Of a stretch of 64,000 bases of DNA, positions 8,926-18,412 are shown piece after piece. The notes below the pieces were generated by a model. The model was not told where the DNA came from. It searched no databases and was given only the letters and a program-made list of their open reading frames with translations. Origin of the DNA: Isoetes taiwanensis (lineage: Eukaryota > Streptophyta > Lycopodiopsida > Isoetales > Isoetaceae); the NCBI GenBank assembly GCA_021234155.1, contig JAJEKV010000025.1, positions 1,272,568-1,336,567 of the forward strand, in the 5' to 3' direction. A program made the translations under genes and the position numbers. How positions within the stretch are numbered: the first letter of the stretch is position 1; each line of letters opens with the position of its first letter.

Positions 8926-11900
8926 TCAAGCTGCTGGCCATAAGTTTAGACCATTTCTAAACTTTGTAAACTTACTTTCAGTTAATGCCTTGGTGAACAC
9001 ATCTGCTAGTTGATCTGTGGTGCAAACATATTCCATCTGTATGTATTTCCTGCTGGCCAGATCTCTGATGAAGTGTTTGTTTAACTCTATGTGTTTGGTC
9101 CTTTCATGGTCAACAGGGTTTTTTACAATTGCCATGCAACTTTGGCTGTCAGTAAATATCTTTGTTGGTTCTGTTTGAGTGCACCCTAGCTCTTCCAACA
9201 ATCTTCTGAGCCATACTACCTCCTTAGATGCAAGAGAAGCAGCTGAATATTCTGCTTCAGCAGAAGACATGGCAACAGCACCTTGTTTTTTTGTTCTCCA
9301 AGATATAGGTCCACCTGCTAACATAATGGCATATCCAGAGGTTGACTTCCTCATACTTAGATCCCCTGCCCAGTCAGCATCACTATATGCTTCCAATCTT
9401 AAATTTGAACTGTTAAATTTTATTCCAAGTTCTGTGGTCCCCTTTAAGTACCTTAGGACCCTTTTTCCTGCTATCCAATGAGACTTGCTGGGATTGTGAC
9501 ACCTTCTACTAAGTATGTTCACTGCATATGCTATATCTGGTCGAGTGTTGTTGGAGAGGTACAGAAGACAACCTATCAGAGCCCTGTATGGTATGTCCTG
9601 CATTTCTTTAATTTCAGAATCACTCATTTCAATTTCAGATGTTAGATTATGTCCAGGAACCATGGGAGTTTTCACAGCATTAGCTTCAACCAAGTTGAAT
9701 CTAGCCAGCATATTTTCTATATGTTTGCTCTGCTTTAGACATAATTCTTGTTTGTTTCTGTTTCTCACCACTTCAATCCCTAGAAACTTTTGTAGTTCCC
9801 CTAGATCTGTCATGTGGAACCGCTTCTTTAGAATGTCTTTACAATGATCTAAAATGTTTGGACAATTTGCTCCCATGATACAATCATCAACATAAAGAGC
9901 CATGATGCAGAATTTGGAGTCATTTCTGAAAATATACATGTTCCCATCATTTCTGAGTTTTTCAAACTTTTGCTCTCTGAGAATGTTATCTATACAGAGA
10001 TACCATTCTCTAGATGCTTGTTTTAGTCCATAAACAGCACGATTTAGCTTCCATATTTTGTTGTTTTCAGTTTCTATCCCAGCTGGTGGTCTCATGTAGA
10101 TGTCTTCCTCTAATTTGGCATTTAGGAAGGCAGTTTTGACATCCATGTGATGCAATTCTAAATTCCAGGCTGTTCCCAAAGCCAGCAATAGTCTTACACT
10201 TGTAAGTTTGACAATAGGGGAATAGGTTTCATCATAGTCCCTCCCCTTTTTTTGAGTGAAACCTTTTGCTACTAGTCTTGCTTTGTATTTATGACTACCA
10301 TCAGCACATGTTTTGATTTTGAATATCCATTTGCTTCCAATGGCAATTTTTCCATTTGGCAATTCTGCTTCCTCATAGGTTTTAGTGACCTTGAATGAGT
10401 TTAATTCCTCCTGAATTGCAGTCATCCATTTATCCTTTTCTACAGATTCTAATACCTCCTCATACGTTTGTGGAGTTGTTTTGTCTTCAAGTATTGCCAT
10501 GACCTGCTCTATTTCATCTTCAATTTGCTCCTCTTCTATTCTGTCTAGTCTTTTGCTTTTTCCAAGATTATTTCTGCCATATACATTTGTATCAACTCCA
10601 GATTCTTCTAGAAGCCTTTCTGCTTGAGTCTTTCTCCTTTTTTGACCACTGCCCTCAACATTATTTGTCTCTGGCTGTTCAATCTGAGTTTGGTTTTCAC
10701 TGTCTTCCTGTTCTTCATCAGAGTCCTGGTCTGGTATTTGTATTGCTTGCTCAGGATTGATTTCTTCCCTTCCTTCTGGAAAAACTGTTTTGCATGTATT
10801 CCTGTCTTTGTATAGCACCTCTTCCCTGAAAACAACATCCCTGCTAATTATTATAGACTTGTTTTCTGGGATATAGATTCTATACCCTTTAGATTCACTG
10901 TCATATCCAACCAGATATCCCATTTGGGCTTTGTCATCCAACTTTTTCCTTATTTCAGTGGGAACATGGACAAAGGCTAAACATCCATATGTTTTAAACA
11001 TATTGAAATCTAGTTTGCCATTATAATTTAACCATAAAAGTTCAGGTACATTACCTTTTAGACTTGCTGTAGGGAGCTTGTTTTGGATCAATATGGCAGT
11101 CTTGAGAGCTTCTTCCCAAAGAAAGTTTGGTAGGCCAGAGTGTTTAATCATGGATCTCACTGCATCCATAACTGTTCTATTTTTCCGTTCAGCAACTCCA
11201 TTTTGTTGGGGGCTGTACCTGCAAGTCATTTGCCTTTTTATGCCATTAGCAACACAATACAACTTAAATTTAGTTGAGAGATATTCTCCCCCTCTATCAG
11301 ATCTGACACATTTCACCTTTTTTCCAGTTTGTCTTTCAACCTCATTAACATATTGCTTAAATGCTATGAGAGCTTGAGATTTCTTCTCCAAACAGTAGAC
11401 CTTGCAAAATCTGCTATAGTCATCTATAAAAGAGATGAAATATCTCTTATTTGTTCTTCCCCTGATGTTCATAGGTCCACATAAGTCCGTGTGTATTAAC
11501 TCTAGTGGTTCCTTTGCTCTTTTTTTGCTTTTTGAGAATGGGAATCTATTCAATTTCCCAAGTAGGCATCCCTCACACATGAATTTTTCTGGATTTATTT
11601 CTTGGCATTCCAGCCATCCCTTTTTAACCATGAAGTTGATATTGTTGCAATGAGTATGTGCTAACCGATTGTGCCAAACTTCCATTTCTAGTATATGCAA
11701 GTCATTAATGCTTTGACATTGCTCTTTATCCATTTGAAACAAATTCCCAACACGTTTGGCATAAAACTTCAATTCATTTCCAAGAAAGATAGTACATGCT
11801 TTAGAATCAAAAGTGATTCTATATCCTAGGTCTACAAGCTGGCTAACTGATATGAGATTCTTGATGATTGTGGGTACACACAATACATTTTCAATGTCTA

Positions 11901-13140
11901 CAACTTGACCTTGAAGATCAATTAATTGCAGGAGTCCTTTGCCTTCAATTTTCTGGAGTTCTCCATTTCCTACTTGGATATTTTTGGAATTTGTGCCTCC
12001 AATGTTCTTGAACAGATCAGTAGTTTGAACTACTGATCTTTCAGCTCCACTATCAACTATAAGTGCATTAGACTTGTGATTAGCTTCATTTCTATCAAGT
12101 ATTGCAAAAGCAAATTTTACCTCATCTTCATCTTCTGATTCTTCCTTTTCAGATTCTTTTGCCACAAATGTGCCTGCTGGTTTTTTTTCTCCTCGACCCT
12201 TATTTGATTTTCCTCCTCTGTTAGAACCCCCAGATCCTCTTGTTTTATTGTAATCCTTTGGAGTTGGACATTTGGCTGCCATGTGTCCCTTTCCTCCACA
12301 TGTATAGCAGTTGAACTCTTTGCCTAACTTTGGACAGTTGCTTTTGTAGTGCCCTGGTTCTTGGCAATGAAAGCATACACCTTTTTCATTTCTTTTGTTT
12401 TTCCCAGCAAATAATATTTCAGAGGTTTCAGAGTCATCTCCTTTTGTCAATTTCCTTTGTTCAGCCTCTGTTCTCAAGATATTTTCTGCTTCTTCTCTAT
12501 TTTTGGCCATGTTTCTAATAAACATGGCTAGCTGCTCATTTTCTCCTATAGACCTTGCTATTGCAAGCACTTGGTACCTTTCTGTTAGATTGACACCAGC
12601 ACCACTAAGGTCTGCTACTATATTGTCAAAGGTGTTGAAGTATTCAGAGACATCCTTGTCTTCTCTCAGCTTAAGGTTTCTCAGTTCATTTTCTAGAAGG
12701 TCTATTTGAGACGAGCTCTTCTCTTCATAGTGTTTAAGTAGAAACCTCCACATCTCTCTGGGATTCATATTTCTCAATTTTAATCTAATGGTAGGACTAA
12801 CCTTGCATGTGATTATCCCTTGTGCCTCTTTGGTCCTAGCATAGATTGATCTTCCACTACTCACAGCCACATTGGTTCCCCCAGAGTTTGTGCTGCCTGA
12901 GCTTCCTAAGCCTGCAGCCACAACATAAGATTGGGTAGTACCTCTACCTGTAGCAGACCTTGCAGGAGTGCTGCTATCTGCACCAGTCTGAGCATAAGCT
13001 CCTTCATTTGGATCCACCAGATCCCATAGTTCTTCCACTTCCAGGATGTGTTTAACAGCATCCTTCCAAACTTGAAAACCAGGTCCCCCTTTGTAGACCT
13101 CCACTGTGCTAAGTAGATTTGCTCCAAACCTACTAGCCAT
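8926..13140 (-). CDS. Copia gag-pol polyprotein
   Basis: 1404 residues, read from MASRFGANLL; the earlier in-frame ATG lies in the LTR beyond the primer site, so I reject it. Domains in order: gag; two CCHC knuckles (CFHCQEPGHYKSNC near 253 and CYTCGGKGHMAAKC near 275); aspartic protease DSGAERS near 360; GAG-pre-integrase and HHCC zinc domain near 483-533; integrase core with D near 550, D near 613 (SDRGGEY) and E near 650 (NGVAERKN); reverse transcriptase with MDVKTAFLN near 998 and YVDDCI near 1083; RNase H with YSDADWAGD near 1250 and SSAEAEY near 1290. The order IN-RT-RH defines Copia. The length is normal and there is no stop or frameshift, so the element may be active. Single-ORF expression is typical of the family. 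Confidence 0.96.
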   Translation of the reverse strand: MASRFGANLLSTVEVYKGGPGFQVWKDAVKHILEVEELWDLVDPNEGAYAQTGADSSTPARSATGRGTTQSYVVAAGLGSSGSTNSGGTNVAVSSGRSIYARTKEAQGIITCKVSPTIRLKLRNMNPREMWRFLLKHYEEKSSSQIDLLENELRNLKLREDKDVSEYFNTFDNIVADLSGAGVNLTERYQVLAIARSIGENEQLAMFIRNMAKNREEAENILRTEAEQRKLTKGDDSETSEILFAGKNKRNEKGVCFHCQEPGHYKSNCPKLGKEFNCYTCGGKGHMAAKCPTPKDYNKTRGSGGSNRGGKSNKGRGEKKPAGTFVAKESEKEESEDEDEVKFAFAILDRNEANHKSNALIVDSGAERSVVQTTDLFKNIGGTNSKNIQVGNGELQKIEGKGLLQLIDLQGQVVDIENVLCVPTIIKNLISVSQLVDLGYRITFDSKACTIFLGNELKFYAKRVGNLFQMDKEQCQSINDLHILEMEVWHNRLAHTHCNNINFMVKKGWLECQEINPEKFMCEGCLLGKLNRFPFSKSKKRAKEPLELIHTDLCGPMNIRGRTNKRYFISFIDDYSRFCKVYCLEKKSQALIAFKQYVNEVERQTGKKVKCVRSDRGGEYLSTKFKLYCVANGIKRQMTCRYSPQQNGVAERKNRTVMDAVRSMIKHSGLPNFLWEEALKTAILIQNKLPTASLKGNVPELLWLNYNGKLDFNMFKTYGCLAFVHVPTEIRKKLDDKAQMGYLVGYDSESKGYRIYIPENKSIIISRDVVFREEVLYKDRNTCKTVFPEGREEINPEQAIQIPDQDSDEEQEDSENQTQIEQPETNNVEGSGQKRRKTQAERLLEESGVDTNVYGRNNLGKSKRLDRIEEEQIEDEIEQVMAILEDKTTPQTYEEVLESVEKDKWMTAIQEELNSFKVTKTYEEAELPNGKIAIGSKWIFKIKTCADGSHKYKARLVAKGFTQKKGRDYDETYSPIVKLTSVRLLLALGTAWNLELHHMDVKTAFLNAKLEEDIYMRPPAGIETENNKIWKLNRAVYGLKQASREWYLCIDNILREQKFEKLRNDGNMYIFRNDSKFCIMALYVDDCIMGANCPNILDHCKDILKKRFHMTDLGELQKFLGIEVVRNRNKQELCLKQSKHIENMLARFNLVEANAVKTPMVPGHNLTSEIEMSDSEIKEMQDIPYRALIGCLLYLSNNTRPDIAYAVNILSRRCHNPSKSHWIAGKRVLRYLKGTTELGIKFNSSNLRLEAYSDADWAGDLSMRKSTSGYAIMLAGGPISWRTKKQGAVAMSSAEAEYSAASLASKEVVWLRRLLEELGCTQTEPTKIFTDSQSCMAIVKNPVDHERTKHIELNKHFIRDLASRKYIQMEYVCTTDQLADVFTKALTESKFTKFRNGLNLWPAA

Positions 13141-13148
13141 TATGCCTG

Positions 13149-13161
13149 CTCTGATACCAAA
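13149..13161 (-). promoter_or_regulatory. Copia primer-binding site
   Basis: The minus strand reads TGGTATCAGAGC a few bases inside the 5' LTR. This is the classic plant Copia site complementary to initiator methionine tRNA. Confidence 0.85.
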
Positions 13162-13722
13162 TGTTAGTTTTAAAACAACTTGATTCAACCAATGCAAATT
13201 GCCTTAGCAATGTTTCAACCAATGCAAATTGCCTTAGCAATGTATCAATGAGTTTAAGACACAATAATCACAATAGTCATTCTTGTCAATGGTCTCAAAG
13301 CAATTAGGTCATTAATAAAAATGAGCTACAACTCAAATCCCGATGGTGAAGTTCTTCCAGCTTGGTTCGCCCCTACTCCGATCAACTCTACCCCATACTC
13401 ACATCAGAGAACCTTGCTTTTCTTAAATCCTCTGAGCCCAAGCGGCTAGCAGTCGGTTTCGGACTTCGGTGCCGGATCGGTCGGGGAAAGTCTTCAGATT
13501 CATTCGTCTCATATATCCCACATTCAATTCAGCAGAAAACGGCTTTTCAACCATTGGAGTTTTAATTTCTAATAACCTTAAATAACCTTAGACCATAGTA
13601 TCATAAGGTTAAATGCTTCAAACTAATAAGGTGACCTTTGACCTAGTTTCTCATAGAGAACTGCATCTGCATCTGATAACTCTGAGTTCTAACATATATG
13701 ATAATTACATGTATCACCAACA
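13162..13722 (-). repeat. Copia 5' LTR
   Basis: 561 bp, bounded by TG...CA on the plus strand (TGTTAG at 13162, CCAACA at 13722). It contains two tandem copies of a 30-bp unit (CAACCAATGCAAATTGCCTT core) at about 13181-13240, of which the other LTR keeps one. Confidence 0.9.
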
Positions 13723-14011
13723 TCTTACATGGGCATGCAGTTTCATCATTTTGGGCAAATGTCAGATAAGGTTTGTAGCATAAGTCCCTAAGTGTCTCCA
13801 TATATCTCCATGAAAACATGATGTCTGCCATCATGAGTTCCCCATTGCCATGGAAGATCTCGGTCATAACTTCATCAAAAATCTGTGGGATACATATTTT
13901 ATCTAATATCTTGGAGAAAAAAGTACAATGTATGATTTTCTTTTTGTTTTTATCGGCACATGTAGCTATGTGCAATCTGCCCTGACAATCCCTCACCATC
14001 TTCTTAATAAT
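13723..14011 (-). pseudogene. RT copy 2, N-terminal part of RT exon
   Basis: After a TTTTTTCAG acceptor at about 14012 the reading IIKKMVRDCQGRLHIATC begins. It aligns with residues from about 10 to 105 of the RT at 2325-4433: shared FFSK..DKI, the W-Y-x-L pattern, CYKP and the CPC motif. It stops at the CPC motif where the Copia LTR begins. The continuation (about 285 residues, including the HK..RW block and the motif A aspartate) is missing on the other side of the Copia. The conserved acceptor position relative to copy 1 supports a genuine intron. Confidence 0.7.
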
Positions 14012-14261
14012 CTGAAAAAATTACTAAACCAAGTTATTTAAAACACATACTTAAGATCAAAAGAACCTCGCTACATTCTGGTAGGATAGAAGGTAGTAAT
14101 GGGCCAAGTGGCATATTTATGGATAGCTCCTTTATTTTCGTAACATTGTTCTGTTTCCATCATATGTACAACATTTAAGGCGTAATATGTAATCATGTAC
14201 ACAAGCATTTCACACCTAATTCCTTGTATGCATTCATAAATGAAATGAATTTAACTTACCC

Positions 14262-14600
14262 GCTTTTACTTGTGGTGCGTGAAGTTTTTGTTGTCGCCCC
14301 GCCCTTGTAGTTGTCCATCCCACGGTTTGTCGCCCTTAGTAACAGAGTGTCCTGCATTGGTAGGAGTATTTAACCCTTCCACGCTTTCACTATCTCGAGC
14401 CACAAGTAATAGCTTTTATAGGTGCCATGGTGATCCTAGGTGGTCCAATCGATCATGTCGCCGTGGCTAGTACGATTCTTAGGGGCCGCTTTTCCATATT
14501 TATTGACTCTTCCACTACTAGTGTCAAGAACCTTCATTTGACTTAAGGAAAGGCGGGGTTTAATACTCTTCTCACATATGTCAACTAACATGCACTTAGG
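14262..14600 (-). pseudogene. Possible short exon upstream of RT exon (copy 2)
   Basis: Minus-strand reading contains basic, Ser/Thr/Gly-rich stretches (GRVNKYGKAAPKNRTSHGDM near 14495 and GGATTKTSRTTSKSG near 14280). It ends in a strong donor, GCGG/GTAAGT, near 14262. Two in-frame stops interrupt it. It may be a linker exon joining the N-terminal region to the RT exon. Confidence 0.3.
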
Positions 14601-14652
14601 CCTGCTCGGTTTAAAAATCTGTGGGTCTCATTTGCCAATTGGAGTGCCATAT

Positions 14653-15530
14653 CTATAAGCATCGTCGGCTACTAAATAGGAAAGAAAGGCCATGACACCG
14701 ATTTCGAGTAGTTTTGATGCGTGTCCTGAATGCAACCATTTGGCCAAAGAAATGATCATATCCGTAAATTTCATCAAGATTATTAAACATATACCAGATT
14801 GCTTGATCAAGCCAGGTCATGTTATCCTTACATTTTTTGGTATTGACATTACCCCTAGTAGGCTCGCAGATGCATTTGAAATATGGGGCGTAAAGTTCTC
14901 CGCATTCGCTTCGTGATAAAAGTCTCCTCTTGTCTCGCTTTGGGTATGCCATGTGCCCTTTCTTCGATTAATGTATATAAACTCTGTTTTTATCACATGT
15001 CTTGTCAAAAACACATGGTCTATCCGAAATTTGACTCTCTCTTGTTTGACAAGTTTTTCCATCTTGTAGGCAGCAGCCCTAGCAGCAGCTAATTGAGCAG
15101 GAGTAATATTTCCAAGGGTAATCCATGCTTCTTCTGTAATGGGTGCCAATGCTCCAAAATTCTTGGATCTCCAAATGCCTTGATTGTATAACACTGAATA
15201 GCTTTCCACTATCCTTTGTGGTATGATAGGGAACCTGTGACAGTTAGCCAGATTAAAGCTAAAATCATCTTTATCAATCTTATTACCTCCTGTGGTCCTG
15301 CTTTTAAGAGTTTCTTTGTCCTTTTCTGAGAGCAGGTTTTCTCCAAATGGGTCTTCTTCTTCCTCCACGTCAACATTTAGACTCTCTTCAAATGTTAATT
15401 TTTTAATTTCATTGGCTTTTTCAGTCTTGTCGCCAAACAATAAACTGCTTATTGCTTTTATCTTCCTCTTGAGTCCATTTGTATATGAGGTCTGGTAGGG
15501 CTTCATACATGTTGTCAATACAGTTGACAA
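14653..15530 (-). pseudogene. N-terminal region of RT copy 2 protein, frameshifted
   Basis: A frame from 15530 to 14817 carries an acidic segment (VDVEEEEDPFGENLLSEKDK), then a denser region (WITLGNITPAQLAAARAAAY and FRIDHVFLTRHVIKTEFIYI) with the composition of a folded domain. After a frameshift near 14880-14900 it continues as CGELYAPYFKCIC, WLDQAIWYMFNNLDEIYGYD and HFFGQMVAFRTRI, to 14653. I do not recognise this domain. It is not an obvious GIY-YIG or APE nuclease. Its position directly upstream of the RT exon suggests it is the N-terminal part of the same polyprotein. No counterpart is visible beside RT copy 1. Confidence 0.5.
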
Positions 15531-15534
15531 TGTT

Positions 15535-15779
15535 CTCCAAGGTGTCCTTTGTTTACGTTAATGTGGGGACCACATTTTTAACCATTCACTGAAACCCATG
15601 TGTGAGATGCATGAGAATTCACCAGGACCCCTCAGGCTTTCTCGAACTTGTATGTGTTCGTGTACCCTTTTATCTTTAATGCAACATATCAGGGTTTGTA
15701 CGGCGTTGCATGGGCATTCCATGTTACCATCGGCATATCCAAGAGCACTGAGTTCTTTGTTCCATAAGGGCAGAACCAT
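15535..15779 (-). pseudogene. Possible 5'-most coding segment of RT copy 2
   Basis: Minus-strand frame starting MVLPLWNKELSALGYADGNM with a cysteine pair (ECPC) and CCIKDKRVHEHIQVRESLRG. Beyond a frame change it continues with TLENIVNCIDNMYEALPDLI. No family is recognised. It lies between repeat B and the longer N-terminal frame, so it probably belongs to the same transcript. Confidence 0.35.
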
Positions 15780-15955
15780 TTTAAACCCTTCATCATCTGA
15801 AAGTTCTGTGTAATCCTGTTACATGAACATTTAGAATATCAGATTAGTAATGGTTAGTTCCAGAAATTCACATTAATATAGCCTAGAATCCCCTGTTTAC
15901 TGAAGGAAAAGAGCATCACCAGTAAAACCAGTGAGTTCAAGTATCAAGAAAAAAA

Positions 15956-18364
15956 CCCGGCAAATCCTAGCTTTAGACAAAAGCCTAGCTAGAATTAACG
16001 TCTGAATAAGTCAATCCTTATTCAGCATGATCAACCCATACAAAGCCTAGGCAGTCTTCGATGGTACTCTAATTCCTTAGTTTCTTACGAAAATTCTTTC
16101 AAACAAACCATAGTATATCTTCCAAATTCTATACAAGCCCGAAGAAGCTCTTGACAACTCAAGATGTATATCTAATTACCAATTACACAGTATTTATTCT
16201 TTAAAATCATTGTAGAAGGAAAGATAATTTGTGGAACCAGTAGCCATAAGACTTCTAAGATACACTTGTACCAGTAGCTATAGTATATCTTCATTCTAAT
16301 GGACAAGTCCAAGGAAACTCTTAATAATTCAAGATGCATGTTCAATTATCAAATATGCAGCATTTATTCTTTAAAGTCACTATAGAAAGATAGACAATTT
16401 GTGCAGCATGCAGCTTTAAGGTTTTCTTATATACTACACAGATATTAGCCTGAATACTAATGACATGCATGTCTTGTGTGGACCCATCCCACATATGTAA
16501 TACCAGGTTTTTAATTAGATCTAACTTTCTATGACATTCATAATCCTTCATAACTATTATAATATAAACCTGTTACATTAGCTATATGAGCTTTAAGATG
16601 TTACATCAAGATCTTTCTCATTGTATATTGCCATACAAATAAATCCGTGTTTCAGATAACATGGGCAAACATTTAGATTGGTCGAATAAGTAAATATGTA
16701 CATCTATAATCATTTTTCAGACATTATATGTAGAACCTAATTTTATTCGTAATATGAAATACAATGTGAACTTAATCTTAGCACAAAGATTCACCCAATG
16801 ACATACTATAAAAACCCAAAACACATGTCTATTCATTGATATGATGGATTAAATCAAAGATAGAGCCTTCATTAGATGGATCCCCTGTGTTAAATATGTT
16901 ATATGACTGTAGTAAAGGAAGAGTTTATGCAAAACACGGTGCTGAACCCGTGGATACAAGATATGCCTGGTTACTCAAAATCAGGCCACTATTTCTTAAG
17001 ATTAACCTCGTTTTAGGGTCTTCATATTGCATATATTATAGCAGAAATAGAGAAGACTAAAGTAACTTATAGAAATGATGGTAAAGCAAGATGTATGCTC
17101 CCTCTTTTTTTGTCATAACACATTTACTGTTCGTCCTTTTGGTAAAGTCCAGTAACTCCAGTTTGAAATCCTTCTACCAGCCAAACACCAACAAAGCAAT
17201 AGAGCGACAAGGGAAGGAGAGTAATTCGTACCTGCAGCCAACCATCAAAACATTAGCAGGAAACTGGTAATGATTGAAGGGCCAAAAGGTACATGTGATT
17301 ACTCTCAGTTTATCACATTTCACCCCTTGTAGCCCATTACCATTCATTAGTCCTAGCTTAAAATAGAAGGAGAAATACATACAAAATATATAGCTTAGGG
17401 TCTTAACACCCAGATCTTAGAGTAAATAACAAGCATCAAAGGTAAGAAACAGACCAAATAAGAATATGTTTATGGGCAGAGCCTATTTTGAACACAGCAG
17501 GTCACTTGTATAAATGGAGAAACCGGAGTTTCATGTCATTTATTCTGAAGTGAACAGTATACACAGATTTTAAGCAATTATACCTGATCGTTGTCTTGTT
17601 CTGATAAAAAGCCCTCATTATCTTGTGTTTCCGGAACAGAAATGATATTAGCCCCAGGTCCTGAACCATGCTGGATCTTGTTATGGACGGTATCTCCAGA
17701 GGGTTTTTTCTTGCTAAAAGCATCAATCGATTCATCCTTACTACGTTTCGTCCATGAGAATCATTATCCTTAGCCATCGTGTTACTACTAAGGTCGCAAA
17801 TCCGCACTATCTTTGCACCACTGAATTTCCTTTTCAAGGCATTCTATGTTAAGGCGCTTAAGATCGGAGGAAGAGATAAAGTTATCAGGGTCTGAGTCTG
17901 AGTCCATTTGTGTAGCTATTAGGACAATACGAAAACAAGTGTGAAGGTCCGAAATATCTGTCAGCTCTTCATAACTTCTATGGTCTCGAGGCCATCTTAT
18001 GCAAAAGATAAAATCTATGAATGGTAAAGCTCATGCATGTGGCACCGAAAAACCCTGCCAAGAATTCATACCGAGATCATTGGGAATGCGACGGGCCCTT
18101 AATGGTATTCATTTGGTCATCCGGTCCTTGGATCAAATATCTGGCGTGAAAGCTTATGCTTCACAAATGCCTTTAGGGTAGAAAATAAAAAATGTTATAG
18201 TGTAACATAACCCTAAGATATCGTTAAACTAATCCTTATATCACATATTTTTTAAGTCCAACAACCATAATATGTTACTCCTTACCAATAAAGGTCCTGT
18301 TTAATTATGCTTTAGAGGATATGTTCCTAGAGGTATGTATTAGTTACCCATATGACCAGTCCAC
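15956..18364 (-). repeat. 2.4 kb direct terminal repeat, copy B
   Basis: Counterpart of 4836-7246 in the same orientation. Its right end CCAGTCCAC runs directly into 28 A residues (18365-18392) and then the 20-bp target-site copy. Differences from copy A are clustered, often as 1-4 base indels next to short homopolymers. They break the acidic ORF carried by copy A. Confidence 0.85.
17502..17907 (-). pseudogene. Frameshifted copy of the acidic ORF in terminal repeat B
   Basis: The minus strand again starts MDSDSDPDNFISSSDLERL at about 17907, but small indels near 17750-17810 shift the frame into an unrelated reading. The donor site CAG/GTATAA is retained near 17583. Confidence 0.45.
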
Positions 18365-18412
18365 AAAAAAAAAAAAAAAAAAAAAAAAAAAAGACAATCA
18401 GTATGCATCTAG
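18365..18412. repeat. A28 tract plus right target-site duplication
   Basis: Twenty-eight A residues (18365-18392) followed by GACAATCAGTATGCATCTAG, identical to 4675-4694. This is the distal half of the SINE tail and its target duplication. Confidence 0.75.

Larger units (their letters stand above)
8350..13722 (-). mobile_element. Ty1/copia LTR retrotransposon, nested in RT copy 2
   Basis: About 5.4 kb with near-identical LTRs (8350-8861 and 13162-13722), a primer-binding site next to the right LTR, a purine-rich tract next to the left LTR and one long gag-pol frame. Comparing 512 shared LTR bases by eye I find one substitution (8680 versus 13541), so the insertion is young. The left LTR lacks the first 49 bp (plus-strand sense) of the right LTR. 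No 5-bp target duplication is visible. The flanking RT copy 2 lacks about 285 codons at the insertion point. A deletion therefore accompanied or followed insertion. Confidence 0.92.
4836..18364 (-). mobile_element. Composite element: 2.4 kb direct repeats around RT copy 2
   Basis: Two direct repeats (4836-7246 and 15956-18364) flank an internal region holding a diverged Penelope/rvt-like RT on the minus strand plus a nested Copia. The composite lies exactly between two A tracts of a split SINE tail. Without the Copia, the internal part is about 3.3 kb. On the minus strand, repeat B would be the 5' terminal repeat and repeat A the 3' one. The ends do not show the TG...CA of integrase-handled LTRs. 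Penelope-like elements often carry long direct repeats, which fits. The alternative is a segmental duplication with unrelated insertions. Confidence 0.55.

Noticed and set aside
13141-13197. Upstream ATG for the Copia gag-pol
   Set aside because: It lies across the primer-binding site and into the LTR, so the added 19 residues are not likely to be translated.
14653-15530. GIY-YIG endonuclease in the N-terminal region of RT copy 2
   Set aside because: I looked for GIY...YIG and the downstream R, E and N pattern and did not find it; the region remains unassigned.
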